DNA of 64,000 nt from Labrenzia sp. R4_2. Its GTDB lineage: Bacteria; Pseudomonadota; Alphaproteobacteria; Rhizobiales; Stappiaceae. The DNA lies in assembly GCF_017743865.1 (NCBI RefSeq), contig NZ_JAGHRJ010000001.1, forward strand, positions 124,001 through 188,000, in the 5' to 3' direction. A program made the translations under genes and the position numbers. Below the pieces are notes generated by a model. The model saw nothing but the letters and a program-made list of their open reading frames with translations. It was not told the origin of the DNA and did no database searches. This document shows positions 37,185-45,494 of the stretch, piece after piece. Position 1 is the first letter of the stretch. The number at the start of each line of letters is the position of its first letter.

Positions 37185-37234
37185 GCGAGAGAGACACTCA
37201 GGCAGCTGGATTGCCGGCTGACAAATCAAATACG

Positions 37235-37271
37235 AAAAGGGCGGCAGAGATCTCTGCCGCCCCTTTTTTAT
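37235..37271. terminator. strong bidirectional terminator after acnB
   Basis: GGGCGGCAGAGA (37239-37250) is followed at once by its exact complement TCTCTGCCGCCC (37251-37262) and a T-run, with AAAA before it. It can serve acnB on + and the orphan gene on -, whose stop codon lies inside it. Confidence 0.92.
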
Positions 37272-37654
37272 GCTTTCCAGTCGCCGATGCCATGCCACCA
37301 CTGATTAATCAGGCCCAGGCTCAAAGCCGGGTAGGGGGTGCCAGGATCGGGGTCCTCGGGGTGCGGGAGCGCGCCATGTGACTGAAGAACTCTGAGGCTC
37401 GTTAGGAAATCGCGCATGCGATTTGTAATTTGCCGGATTTCGTCCGGGGTATTCGCAACAGACCCGCTGGTGGGCCGATAAAACTGCTCCCACTGCCGGT
37501 AGAGAGCATGGCCGAGTTCAATGACCTCTTGCTCGCCATGCGGTTCGAGGCCAAGGCACATCTTGATGATTTTGGTTGCTGGGCCTTTGCCGTCTGTGAA
37601 ACCGGGTGTCACCGATGGGTCTCTTTTCTGTTCTTTTTCTTGGGTGTCCGACAT
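37268..37654 (-). CDS. hypothetical protein, 128 residues
   Basis: I do not recognise this protein. It has a charged N terminus (EKEQKRDPSV), a central region that looks alpha-helical (EVIELGHALYRQWEQFYR, then PDEIRQITNRMRDFLTSLRVLQS) and a Pro/Asp-rich stretch before a Trp-rich end (NQWWHGIGDWKA). No signal peptide or membrane segment is visible. Composition looks genuinely coding. It ends inside the terminator it shares with acnB, and it stands between acnB and the photosynthesis cluster. Confidence 0.6.
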   Translation of the reverse strand: MSDTQEKEQKRDPSVTPGFTDGKGPATKIIKMCLGLEPHGEQEVIELGHALYRQWEQFYRPTSGSVANTPDEIRQITNRMRDFLTSLRVLQSHGALPHPEDPDPGTPYPALSLGLINQWWHGIGDWKA

Positions 37655-37853
37655 CTGTCATGCCTGCAGCGTGTAAAACCTGTTGGACGGCAGAGCCTCT
37701 CCCTTTTGAGAACAAAAGGGACATTTTAGAGGCGCTGAGAGATTTGGTTTGGGACGTTTTGGTTACCTGGCAACGTTTGAATCGCCAAGCAGGCCTTTAG
37801 GTGGCAAAGCTGCCGTTGGGTGAAGCAATGGCCTTTTTCAATTCAGGACGAGA

Positions 37854-38783
37854 TCATCCAACGGCTTGTTCGGCCAACGTGATGGCTTCCAAAGCCGAGA
37901 GGGCGACGAAATCGGCTCCCATGTTCTGGAAGCTGTCTGGATGCGTCAGGACAGCAGCACCGCCAATGACGATCTTGGTATTGCCAGTCGCTGCTTCCGA
38001 CCGGCACCGTTGAATGGCTTCCATGCAGTCATTGGCTTCTTCGAGACGTCCGACCGACAGACCAAGCATGTCATACGGCCTGGCAGACAAGCGCATATAC
38101 ATTGTGTCACCGATTTCCATATCGGCGCCGCCATCGACGAACCATCCAAGGTCGCGGAAGCACATTCTCACCAGGTTCACGCCGAGCGTATGTTTGGTCC
38201 CGTGCGACCGCGCCAGCAAGATACGTTTGGCCGATGTTGGTACGGATGGCTGAGGCCCGGCATGGGTCAGATGGTTGACGATGTTGCTCAACCGCGTTGA
38301 AGCCACGGCAACCTGCATGAAATCGGCATCATCGGTGCACCAGTAGTTGCCAAGCTCGGTTGCGATCGGGCAAAGCAAGTGTATGGCTAGTGTCTGAAGC
38401 GGGATATTGGTCTGGACAAGTTCCTCGATCAGATCCCGGTGGTGGCGGGGGTCCGGGTCGATCAGTGATTTCAGGAACGGCACGCGGTAGGAAATCGCAA
38501 CATCCATGGACGGCATTTGCCGCGCCCGCTCATCGAGTTCGGGATGCAAACGAAGATCGAGACCCGAAACCGGGCTCCCGTTCAAAATAAGTTTTTCGGC
38601 CTTTGGATGAAGTGCTCCGACCAAACCGGACACTTGCCCACGCACAGTCGTCTCCAGAACGGTGAGGTCCTGCAGGGACAAATTGGCAGCATCGTCTGCC
38701 TTCAACGTCTGGCCATTGCCAGCAAGGTCCGACGGGGTCTTGTTTTTTTCCGTCTGTCGCTCGCTGTCGTCTTTATAGGCCAA
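37854..38783 (-). CDS. cobalamin-binding-domain regulator, PpaA/AerR-like paralogue
   Basis: A 309-residue soluble protein. A Lys/Asp-rich N terminus is followed by a helical segment with ELGNYWCTDDADFMQVAVASTRL, the B12-binding_2 helical signature, and then a Rossmann-like B12-binding domain whose ligand-loop reads SHGTKHTLG with His198 and Gly201. The canonical DxHxxG Asp is replaced, as in AerR/PpaA proteins. It is distinct from the ppsR-linked ppaA in this window. Given its place after dxs at the edge of the cluster, a role as a light/vitamin-B12-dependent modulator of photosynthesis genes is likely but inferred. No DNA-binding domain is seen. Confidence 0.78.
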   Translation of the reverse strand: MAYKDDSERQTEKNKTPSDLAGNGQTLKADDAANLSLQDLTVLETTVRGQVSGLVGALHPKAEKLILNGSPVSGLDLRLHPELDERARQMPSMDVAISYRVPFLKSLIDPDPRHHRDLIEELVQTNIPLQTLAIHLLCPIATELGNYWCTDDADFMQVAVASTRLSNIVNHLTHAGPQPSVPTSAKRILLARSHGTKHTLGVNLVRMCFRDLGWFVDGGADMEIGDTMYMRLSARPYDMLGLSVGRLEEANDCMEAIQRCRSEAATGNTKIVIGGAAVLTHPDSFQNMGADFVALSALEAITLAEQAVG

Positions 38784-38869
38784 TTCCCCCTCCCGATGTC
38801 TCGGCCTAGGCGGTCAAGCTCCTCCAAGCAAAAGATCGTACTATACAACCTTTCCCCCGCCAATTGAGA

Positions 38870-38897
38870 TCACCTATTCGTCTCTGCAATAATAGGT
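38870..38897. repeat. inverted repeat between dxs and the cobalamin-binding gene
   Basis: CACCTATT (38870-38877) and AATAGGTG (38890-38897) form an 8-bp inverted repeat with a 12-nt spacer in the 122-bp gap. There is no T-run on either side. It could be an operator or a processing hairpin for the leftward transcript. Confidence 0.4.
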
Positions 38898-38905
38898 GCC
38901 GGTCT

Positions 38906-40795
38906 TCAACGGTCCTCCGCGTGGTGCGTCCACATGGGGCGATCTTGTATTCGGGTGGTCCCGCCTCCGAGTGTTGCCCGTGACCCGTGACCCATGCGTG
39001 ACAGGGTCACACGCACGAGATCGGCGATCTGGCGGGCATTCAGCCCGGCTTCATTATACATTTCCCAAGGCGATGCTTGCGAAATGAACGTATCGGGCAG
39101 TGTCATCGTGCGCACGCCGCAGCGTCCATCCAGCAAGCCTTGGTCTGCAAGGTGATGCAAAACCAGGGCCCCAAAGCCGCCGGTCGCGCCTTCTTCGACT
39201 GTCACCAGCAGCTCATGGGTCTCAACAAGGTCCTCAATCAGTTCCGTATCGAGTGGTTTGGCAAAGCGGGCATCGGCGACCGTGACGGAGATGCCGAGTG
39301 CGGACAAAAGCGCTCGGGCTTCGAGGCATTGTTCCAGCCGTCCGCCGAAAGACAACAGCGCGGCTGTGTGCCCGATGTCGACGATCCGGCCCTTTCCGAT
39401 CGGCAAAGCAACCGGTTGAACGGGAAGTTGTGCGCCCGTTCCTTCACCGCGCGGGTACCGGAAAGCAATGGGGCCAAGGTCGTGTTCGGTCGCTGTCTTG
39501 ACCATGTTGACCAGTTCCGCTTCGTCAGCGGCGGCCATGACCGTGAAATTCGGCAAATTTGCCAGGAAACCGATATCAAAGGCTCCGGCGTGGGTCGCGC
39601 CGTCGGCGCCGACAAGACCTGCACGATCAATGGCAAAGCGAACGGGAAGGTTTTGCAGGGCGATGTCATGAACGACCTGATCATAGCCGCGCTGCAGGAA
39701 GGTGGAATAGATCGCGCAGAACGGCCGCATACCGCTGGCGGCAAGCCCTCCGGCAAAGGTCACTGCATGTTGCTCTGCGATCCCGACATCGAAACTGCGA
39801 TCTGGAAATTGTTTTCCAAACAGGTCAACACCAGTTCCCTCCGCCATGGCGGCAGTGATTGCGATAACCCGGTCATCCTGCCGGGCTTCCTCAATCAAAG
39901 CGTTGGCAAAGACCTTGGTGTAGCTCGGCGCCTTTGGAACCGACTTGGACTGTTTTCCGGACGGAACGTCGAACTTCGAAACGCCATGATATTTGTCGCT
40001 TGCCGCCTCCGCATGGACATAGCCGGCCCCCTTGCGGGTGATGGCATGCAAGACGACAGGGCCCGTGCCGTCTTCTTTCAACTGGCGCAATGTCTCCAAG
40101 AGAGTTGGAATATCATGCCCGTCGATGGGACCATGATAGGCAAATCCCATATTCTCAAAGAAGCTGCGTTCCCGCTGGACTGTATCGGACTGAGCGAGGG
40201 TGTTGAGATGATCCGATAATGCGCCTGTCGGCGGGGAAATCGACATGTTGTTGTCGTTCAGGATGACGATCATGCGGCTGTTGAGGTGGCCGGCATTGTT
40301 GAATCCTTCATAGGCCATACCGGCTGTCATCGCGCCGTCGCCAATGACACAGACGACATGGCCGTCCTTGCCCTCAAGATCCCGGGCAACGGCAAATCCA
40401 AGCCCGGCTGAGATCGATGTGGACGAGTGGGCAGCGCCGAATGGATCGTACGGACTTTCGCTGCGTTTTGTGAAACCGGAAAGGCCGTCCTTTTTGCGCA
40501 AGGTCCGCATTCTATCACGCCGACCGGTCAGGACTTTGTGCGGGTAGCACTGGTGGCTTACGTCCCAGATCAGGGTGTCGTCCGGCGTGTCGAACACTGC
40601 GTGGATGGCAACAGTTAGTTCGACAACGCCAAGACCAGATCCCAGATGGCCGCCGGTTTCTGACACGATATCAATAACATCTGTCCGAAGTTCATCAGCA
40701 AGTTGGGCGAGTTCGCCATCACTGAGGCTTTTCAGGTCTCCTGGCGTGTGGATGGTATCCAGCAATGGGGTTGCGGATGTCCTGTTGGAGCTCAT
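38906..40795 (-). CDS. dxs: 1-deoxy-D-xylulose-5-phosphate synthase
   Basis: A 629-residue thiamine-diphosphate enzyme condensing pyruvate and glyceraldehyde-3-phosphate, the first step of the MEP isoprenoid pathway that feeds carotenoids and the bacteriochlorophyll tail. His50 (GGHLGS), the ThDP motif GDGAMT starting at 152 with EGFNNAG, and [15 protein letters not shown] are intact. Photosynthetic alphaproteobacteria often carry a second, cluster-linked dxs; this is probably that copy. PpsR-type sites lie upstream of its start. Confidence 0.94.
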   Translation of the reverse strand: MSSNRTSATPLLDTIHTPGDLKSLSDGELAQLADELRTDVIDIVSETGGHLGSGLGVVELTVAIHAVFDTPDDTLIWDVSHQCYPHKVLTGRRDRMRTLRKKDGLSGFTKRSESPYDPFGAAHSSTSISAGLGFAVARDLEGKDGHVVCVIGDGAMTAGMAYEGFNNAGHLNSRMIVILNDNNMSISPPTGALSDHLNTLAQSDTVQRERSFFENMGFAYHGPIDGHDIPTLLETLRQLKEDGTGPVVLHAITRKGAGYVHAEAASDKYHGVSKFDVPSGKQSKSVPKAPSYTKVFANALIEEARQDDRVIAITAAMAEGTGVDLFGKQFPDRSFDVGIAEQHAVTFAGGLAASGMRPFCAIYSTFLQRGYDQVVHDIALQNLPVRFAIDRAGLVGADGATHAGAFDIGFLANLPNFTVMAAADEAELVNMVKTATEHDLGPIAFRYPRGEGTGAQLPVQPVALPIGKGRIVDIGHTAALLSFGGRLEQCLEARALLSALGISVTVADARFAKPLDTELIEDLVETHELLVTVEEGATGGFGALVLHHLADQGLLDGRCGVRTMTLPDTFISQASPWEMYNEAGLNARQIADLVRVTLSRMGHGSRATLGGGTTRIQDRPMWTHHAEDR

Positions 40796-40908
40796 TGCGT
40801 TTCCTCCACCGCATGGTTCCGTCTTTCTGGTGGTGCCAAGCTGTGACCAGCTTCACGTACGACCAGTAGACACTGATGTCGTTAGGGTATTCTCGGGGAT
40901 CTTGATAG

Positions 40909-40932
40909 ATGTGTAAACTTTTTTTTACACAT
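40909..40932. promoter_or_regulatory. PpsR/CrtJ-type palindrome upstream of dxs
   Basis: ATGTGTAAA (40909-40917), a 6-nt pyrimidine spacer and TTTACACAT (40924-40932) form a perfect inverted repeat. Within it lies TGT (40912-40914)-N12-ACA (40927-40929), the spacing of the PpsR/CrtJ operator. It is about 115 bp upstream of the dxs start. ppsR is encoded 5 kb away. Confidence 0.72.
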
Positions 40933-40946
40933 GAGGGCGGGAAATA

Positions 40947-40963
40947 TGTCGTCAAAGTTGACA
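40947..40963. promoter_or_regulatory. second PpsR-like half-site pair upstream of dxs/tspO
   Basis: TGT (40947-40949)-N11-ACA (40961-40963), one base short of the N12 spacing. It contains TCAAAGTTGACA (40952-40963), identical to the right-hand part of the site in front of bchF. Paired sites are usual for cooperative PpsR binding. Confidence 0.5.
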
Positions 40964-41139
40964 GTTTATGCGGGTCGCGGCACGTTTTTGGCTATCATGA
41001 GCAAAGCGGCGGTGGGCTTGTTTTCCTGCCAGGTGCCCTTTAATCCAGTGTGACTGTTCGCAAATGCTCCGCAGTTTTTCATTGCGGAACCCGCGTTTCT
41101 ATCTATTGCAGGGTCTAATCCCCCGGAACGGAGCCTTTG

Positions 41140-41586
41140 ATGGCCATCGCAGTTTTTATTGGTGTCGTTTTTCTGGCTGCGGCCAGCGGTGCTGTGTTCA
41201 AACCAGGACCGTGGTACGAGGAGCTGCGCAAGCCAAGCTGGACACCGCCAAACTGGGCTTTCCCTGTGGTCTGGACACTTCTTTACATCATGATCGCCTA
41301 TGCTGGCTGGAGTGTCTGGTCCAAGGTTGGTTGGTCGTTGCCGATCGTATTCTGGGCCTTGCAGATCGTGCTCAATGCGGCTTGGTCCTGGTTGTTCTTC
41401 GGATTGCGGCGCATGGATTTGGCGCTTGTTGATGTCGGTCTTCTCTGGCTGGCAATTGCAGGGTTTATTGTTACTGCGTGGCCTGTTTCACCGATCGCAG
41501 CGCTGCTTTTCGTGCCTTATCTTGCCTGGGTGACAACTGCCGGATTGCTCAACCGAGCCGTCCAGCAGCTGAACCCGGGAGTCTAA
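41140..41586 (+). CDS. tspO: tryptophan-rich sensory protein TspO/CrtK
   Basis: A 148-residue membrane protein with five hydrophobic helices. Family features are KPGPWYEELRKPSWTPPNWAFPVVW, here split as WYEELRKPSWTPPNW, and the PYLAWVTTAGLLN terminal helix. TspO binds porphyrins and in Rhodobacter represses photosynthesis genes in oxygen; it lies in many photosynthesis clusters. ATG 41140 is preferred over the overlapping TTG 41137. It converges on the small membrane-protein gene, and the stops overlap by 4 nt. Confidence 0.93.
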   Translation: MAIAVFIGVVFLAAASGAVFKPGPWYEELRKPSWTPPNWAFPVVWTLLYIMIAYAGWSVWSKVGWSLPIVFWALQIVLNAAWSWLFFGLRRMDLALVDVGLLWLAIAGFIVTAWPVSPIAALLFVPYLAWVTTAGLLNRAVQQLNPGV

Positions 41587-41852
41587 ACACGTAATCGCGT
41601 GATCAGGTCCCATATATGGGCGATCAGTGCGAGGCTTAGAAGCGACAGCACAAGAAACAGGGCATCGCCGCGCAGGGCAAATCCGAGCGCGGCCATCAGG
41701 CAGCTTCCGGCAAGGACATTGGCGAGCAACAACTTGAATCGCTCGCCAGGTGCGTTCGAAAACCTGCAAAGAACTGCGAACTCTATCCAAAGAAACAGAA
41801 CTGCGCCGAACGGCAGCCATCCGGACTGCAGCCACGTCAAAAGCAGGTTCAT
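41583..41852 (-). CDS. small membrane protein coupled to bchP
   Basis: An 89-residue protein with three hydrophobic segments (about 12-29, 40-60, 63-82) and a short basic C-terminal end. Its ATG (41852) overlaps the bchP stop in an ATGA arrangement, so it is probably translated with bchP. A longer frame to 42134 lies inside bchP and is rejected. I do not recognise the family; position suggests a role in pigment or membrane assembly. Confidence 0.68.
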   Translation of the reverse strand: MNLLLTWLQSGWLPFGAVLFLWIEFAVLCRFSNAPGERFKLLLANVLAGSCLMAALGFALRGDALFLVLSLLSLALIAHIWDLITRLRV

Positions 41853-43054
41853 TTCTGGCTGGCCGGCAGGCCTGCAAGTTGTGCCAGATCCTTGAAGAAC
41901 ACCCGGATATGACCGAGCGGATCGCGGCGAACCAGACGCTTGTTGAGATAAGATTCCCAGGTCAGGCGCTGGACATCCGGGTCGGCGCACATCGTCACAA
42001 ACCGCTCTCGCAAACCATCGCTGCGGTACCAGACCGCCTGCATGATACCAAGAATGAAAAAGATACGGCCATGTTCCGCCATGAACCGACGCCGGGCTTG
42101 GCGCAAAGCGGATGCTTGGCCGGTCGCAAGGCACTCAGCAACGGCATCGGCACTCAGGTTGCCACACAGCATAGCGTAATAGATGCCTTCGCCAGATGAT
42201 GGGGCAACGGTGCCTGCGGCATCGCCGGCAAGAAGGACATTCTTCCCGTTGTCCCACCGACGCATTGGTTTAAGGGGCAGCGGAGCCCCTTCACGCCTGA
42301 TCGTCCGTTGTCCGGTCAATCCTGCACGGTCGCGCAAGTCCGACGTGGCATCCCTGAGGTTATGACCCTTGACTGCGGAGCCGCAGCCGACGGACGTTTG
42401 TCCCCCATGCGGGAAGACCCAGCCATAGAAGTCCGGAGAAATCCGGCCATCATAGACAACATCGCAGCGGTCGCGCTGGAAGGCGTCTGGGTCCGGAGCC
42501 TCCGGGCTTTCCACGATCTCGTGATAGGCAAAAACGTAAGGCGGCTTCTTCTTCGCGGGGAACATCAACCGCCTGACAGCGGAATTGGCACCATCTGCAC
42601 CAACTACCATGCGTGCATTGAGGTGTTCCGTTGTTCCAGGATTCTCTGGATCGGTCCCGTCCACTTTCAGGTCCAGGCTTCCATTCGACGCTGTGTCCAT
42701 GCCAGCCAGCTTGCCTCTGACAAATCGGGCACCCGCCTGTTCAGCCCGGGCGCGTAGGTATGGATCAAAGGTTTCCCGGTCGACCATGCCGACAAATCCA
42801 ATATCGCCAATGCGCATTTCCACCGCATTCCCCGACGGGGCAATGACACGCGCCGCATTGGCCCGGGCCACCAGCAAGTCTTCAGAGATCTCAAAGTCTT
42901 TCAGGGCGCGGGACGGGATCGCCCCGCCACAGGGTTTGATCTTGTTATCCGGGTCGACCAGAACAACAGAATGACCGGATCGGGCCAAGCGCTCCGCAGC
43001 GATCGCACCACAAGGACCGCCTCCAATGACAGCAACATCAGAATTCGATTTCAT
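41849..43054 (-). CDS. bchP: geranylgeranyl reductase BchP
   Basis: A 401-residue FAD-dependent reductase that saturates the geranylgeranyl tail of bacteriochlorophyll to phytyl. The FAD fold VAVIGGGPCGAIAAERLARSG, here VAVIGGGPCGA, is at the N terminus; DPDNKIKPCGGAIPSRAL and VLLAGDAAGTVAPSSGEGI follow, the latter cited as AGDAAGTVAPSSGEG. ATG 43054 has a GGGAG site just upstream; the frame runs open to 43318 within the next gene, which is not credible. Lies between the PucC-like gene and the 89-residue ORF. Confidence 0.93.
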   Translation of the reverse strand: MKSNSDVAVIGGGPCGAIAAERLARSGHSVVLVDPDNKIKPCGGAIPSRALKDFEISEDLLVARANAARVIAPSGNAVEMRIGDIGFVGMVDRETFDPYLRARAEQAGARFVRGKLAGMDTASNGSLDLKVDGTDPENPGTTEHLNARMVVGADGANSAVRRLMFPAKKKPPYVFAYHEIVESPEAPDPDAFQRDRCDVVYDGRISPDFYGWVFPHGGQTSVGCGSAVKGHNLRDATSDLRDRAGLTGQRTIRREGAPLPLKPMRRWDNGKNVLLAGDAAGTVAPSSGEGIYYAMLCGNLSADAVAECLATGQASALRQARRRFMAEHGRIFFILGIMQAVWYRSDGLRERFVTMCADPDVQRLTWESYLNKRLVRRDPLGHIRVFFKDLAQLAGLPASQK

Positions 43055-43083
43055 TGCAGGCTCCCTGTTGTGAGGTTTTGCGC

Positions 43084-44454
43084 CTATTCGGCGGGCACTG
43101 CCGATGGTTCCCGGTGTACGGGCAAACGAGGTTTGGCAACTTGACCGCCGCCGATCCGCAACGCGATGGCCGCAGACATGAGGAACAAGACGGCTTCCAT
43201 TGAAAAGACGATTGCAAAGGCGGTGCTGTCCTGGGCCGTGGCCCATCGCCCGAGTGTCAAAGCGATCGTTCCGGCCAATCCTCCAAGGCCGAAGGAGATG
43301 GCCTGAGCTGCGCCCCAAACGCCCATCCGCATACCTTCGTTGGCTTTTTTTCCGGCGCCAGCGAGGATCATCATGGTGCCAATGGCCGCAACGGCGAACG
43401 CGCCATTCATGAAACCGAGGACGAAGATGTTGGCCTCAAGCGGCCAGGCCGGCGCAAAAGATGCCGAGACCGCGAGACAGGCGAGCGCCACGCCCGAACC
43501 GACACAGCCGGTGACGATGAACATCTTCATCAGGCCGGGCTTGCGTTTTGAAAACAGCCATCCGGCGATCCCGACAAGTGCCATGCCTGCAAAGATACCG
43601 CCGTGCTGCGTTCCGGACAGCTTTGTTGTCTCGCCCGGAGACATGCCGAACAACAAGCCGGCAAACGGTTCCAGGATCAGGTCTTGTGTGGAATAGGCCA
43701 GCATCGACAGGAAGATGAACACGGTCAAAAGGCGCGCTTCCGGATCGCTCCAGACTTCACGGACACTTTCGCGGAAACTGCCCGGTTTCTCGCGGCCCGT
43801 CTCGCCCACCATGGTCGGTTTGCGTTCAATTCCGACAACTGCGATGGCCGAAAGAACCAGAACCACAACACCGGTGAGGGCGGTGACTGTAACAAGTCGG
43901 AGATGCGAATAAGGTTCAAGGTTGATGCCGGTGACAATTGAAGTCACCACGATGCCTGCAATCATCAGCATCCAGGTGATCGTGGCTGCCGATGCCCGGC
44001 GTTCCGGTGCCGTTTTGGTCGCAATCAACGTGAGCAGGGATGTGCCGCTTGCCCCGATGCCGACCCCGATAAGCGCGTAGGCGAGAACCGCCGCTGCCAA
44101 GCCAGCTGCAAAGCTGATCTCAAAAAGAAACGTTGTTGCCGCGGCCGCTGTCCCACTTACGGCGAGAAGCGCCAAGCCACCCAAGATCCACTGGGTCCGC
44201 GAGTTTCCGATATCCGACCGGTGTCCCCACAAGGGTCTGGAGATCTGCACGCCGTAGTGGAGCCCGACGAGCAAGCCAGGAATGACGGCTGCCAGGGCGA
44301 GCTCGACAATCATGACCCTGTTCAGTGTAGAGTTGGTGAGAACCACGATGGCGCCCAGTGATGCCTGTACCAGCCCAAGACGCAAAATCGAGACCCAGCT
44401 CAGCCCTTTGACAGCTGTGAAGTTTTGCTGATTGGCGTCTCCCCGACCGAACAT
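43084..44454 (-). CDS. PucC-family (BCD) membrane transporter, Bch2-like
   Basis: A 456-residue major-facilitator-type protein with twelve hydrophobic segments. STLNRVMIVELALAAVIPGLLVGLHY and QDLILEPFAGLLFGMSPGETT, cited here as LNRVMIVELAL and QDLILEPFAG, are the PucC/LhaA family signatures. The position between bchG and bchP matches the bch2/orf428 gene of other clusters. These proteins are thought to help bacteriochlorophyll delivery or light-harvesting assembly. A second family member, lhaA, is at 56943. Confidence 0.88.
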   Translation of the reverse strand: MFGRGDANQQNFTAVKGLSWVSILRLGLVQASLGAIVVLTNSTLNRVMIVELALAAVIPGLLVGLHYGVQISRPLWGHRSDIGNSRTQWILGGLALLAVSGTAAAATTFLFEISFAAGLAAAVLAYALIGVGIGASGTSLLTLIATKTAPERRASAATITWMLMIAGIVVTSIVTGINLEPYSHLRLVTVTALTGVVVLVLSAIAVVGIERKPTMVGETGREKPGSFRESVREVWSDPEARLLTVFIFLSMLAYSTQDLILEPFAGLLFGMSPGETTKLSGTQHGGIFAGMALVGIAGWLFSKRKPGLMKMFIVTGCVGSGVALACLAVSASFAPAWPLEANIFVLGFMNGAFAVAAIGTMMILAGAGKKANEGMRMGVWGAAQAISFGLGGLAGTIALTLGRWATAQDSTAFAIVFSMEAVLFLMSAAIALRIGGGQVAKPRLPVHREPSAVPAE

Positions 44455-44477
44455 GGGGATCTCCCTTTAAAAAAAGC

Positions 44478-45398
44478 CTATGAGATGGTGGGCACCAGAG
44501 TGCGCAGGCCAAATGCTGTGATCATCATTCCTGTGACGTAGAGCCCGACACCGATGGCCGAGTACCAGACCGCAAATCGCACGGGATTGCGGGCAAAGCG
44601 AACCATGCACACCATCTGCAGCAGCAGAACAATCAGGATCGCCAGGGCATAGACCGGCAGTCCGAGCATCCAGAGTGTCAGGACAACGCCCGCCTGAGCC
44701 ACGGTCATGACGGCACAGGCGATGAGGGCTGCGGATCGTTCCCCATGCAGAACGGGAAGGGTCCGGATGCCCATTTCTTTGTCGCCTGCAATCGCCTTGA
44801 AATCGTTCAGCGTCAGAATGCCATGAGCACCAAGGCCGTAGAGCAAGGCCACGATCCAGATTGGTGTTTCCGGCACAAGGCCGGTCATGGCGGTCGCTGC
44901 TGTCAGCCAAGGCAGGGTTTCGTAACTGAAGCCGACAACGCCATTGCCCAGCCAGCCGTTTTGCTTGAAGCGGAATGGCGGCGCACTGTAGGCCCAGGCA
45001 AAGGCAAGACCGAGAAACGCTGCTGCAAAGATGAAGGAACCCATCAGCCCGGCAACAACAAGCGAGAGCGCCGACATGATGATAGAGATATAAAGACCCC
45101 AGTGTCCCGGCATCCGGCCGGACGGGATCACCCGGTCCGGTTCGTTGATCGCATCAACATGCCTGTCGAACCAGTCGTTCACCGCCTGGCTGGTGCCGCA
45201 CAAAAGCGGGCCGGCCAAGAGGACACTGAGCACGATGAACCCCAACCGCCCATCCATCCCGTGACCTGTTGAGATCGCACCGCACGCATAGGCCCACATC
45301 GGCGGAAACCAGGTGATCGGCTTGAGCAAAGCGACGATCGCGCCGGGCATGGGCCAGTTGGCCTGTGGTGTTTGGCGGGTGAGTTCCATGCCAAACAT
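44478..45398 (-). CDS. bchG: bacteriochlorophyll synthase BchG
   Basis: A UbiA-family prenyltransferase of about 306 residues esterifying bacteriochlorophyllide with geranylgeranyl diphosphate. About eight to nine hydrophobic segments are present. The first Asp-rich motif is NDWFDRHVDAINEPDR, and the second NDFKAIAGDKEMGIRTLP. ATG 45398 is preferred; the frame runs to a TTG at 45425 that lies inside a PpsR operator. Operon order is bchG-bch2-bchP-small ORF. Confidence 0.93.
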   Translation of the reverse strand: MFGMELTRQTPQANWPMPGAIVALLKPITWFPPMWAYACGAISTGHGMDGRLGFIVLSVLLAGPLLCGTSQAVNDWFDRHVDAINEPDRVIPSGRMPGHWGLYISIIMSALSLVVAGLMGSFIFAAAFLGLAFAWAYSAPPFRFKQNGWLGNGVVGFSYETLPWLTAATAMTGLVPETPIWIVALLYGLGAHGILTLNDFKAIAGDKEMGIRTLPVLHGERSAALIACAVMTVAQAGVVLTLWMLGLPVYALAILIVLLLQMVCMVRFARNPVRFAVWYSAIGVGLYVTGMMITAFGLRTLVPTIS

Positions 45399-45418
45399 GC
45401 TAGGCTTCGCCCCAAAAA

Positions 45419-45438
45419 GTGTCAATTAAAATTGACAC
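45419..45438. promoter_or_regulatory. perfect PpsR operator upstream of bchG
   Basis: GTGTCAATTAAAATTGACAC is a perfect 20-bp palindrome containing TGT (45420-45422)-N12-ACA (45435-45437) with the extended TGTCA/TGACA arms of the PpsR/CrtJ consensus. It lies 21-40 bp upstream of the chosen bchG start codon and after the ppsR stop. Confidence 0.85.
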
Positions 45439-45461
45439 ATTGCGCGGCGATAAAATGTGAC

Positions 45462-45479
45462 TGTAAATGAGAGTTGACG
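45462..45479. promoter_or_regulatory. second, weaker PpsR site upstream of bchG
   Basis: TGT (45462-45464)-N12-ACG (45477-45479), one mismatch from consensus. Its centre is 42 bp, close to four helical turns, from the centre of the perfect palindrome, consistent with cooperative binding on one face of the DNA. Confidence 0.5.
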
Positions 45480-45494
45480 GTTACTGCGAAAGCT

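Larger units (their letters stand above)
40796..41139. other. dxs-tspO divergent regulatory region
   Basis: A 344-bp gap with no gene. It contains two PpsR-type sites (annotated separately), both nearer to dxs. The remaining about 170 bp before tspO show nothing clear apart from a CCCCCGGAACGGAG stretch that may serve as ribosome-binding region for tspO. Confidence 0.5.

Noticed and set aside
39077-40219. 380-codon frame antisense to dxs
   Set aside because: Mirror of dxs codon bias; no recognisable motif.
43055-43318. N-terminal extension of bchP
   Set aside because: Runs back into the PucC-like gene; FAD-binding similarity begins at ATG 43054, which has its own ribosome site.
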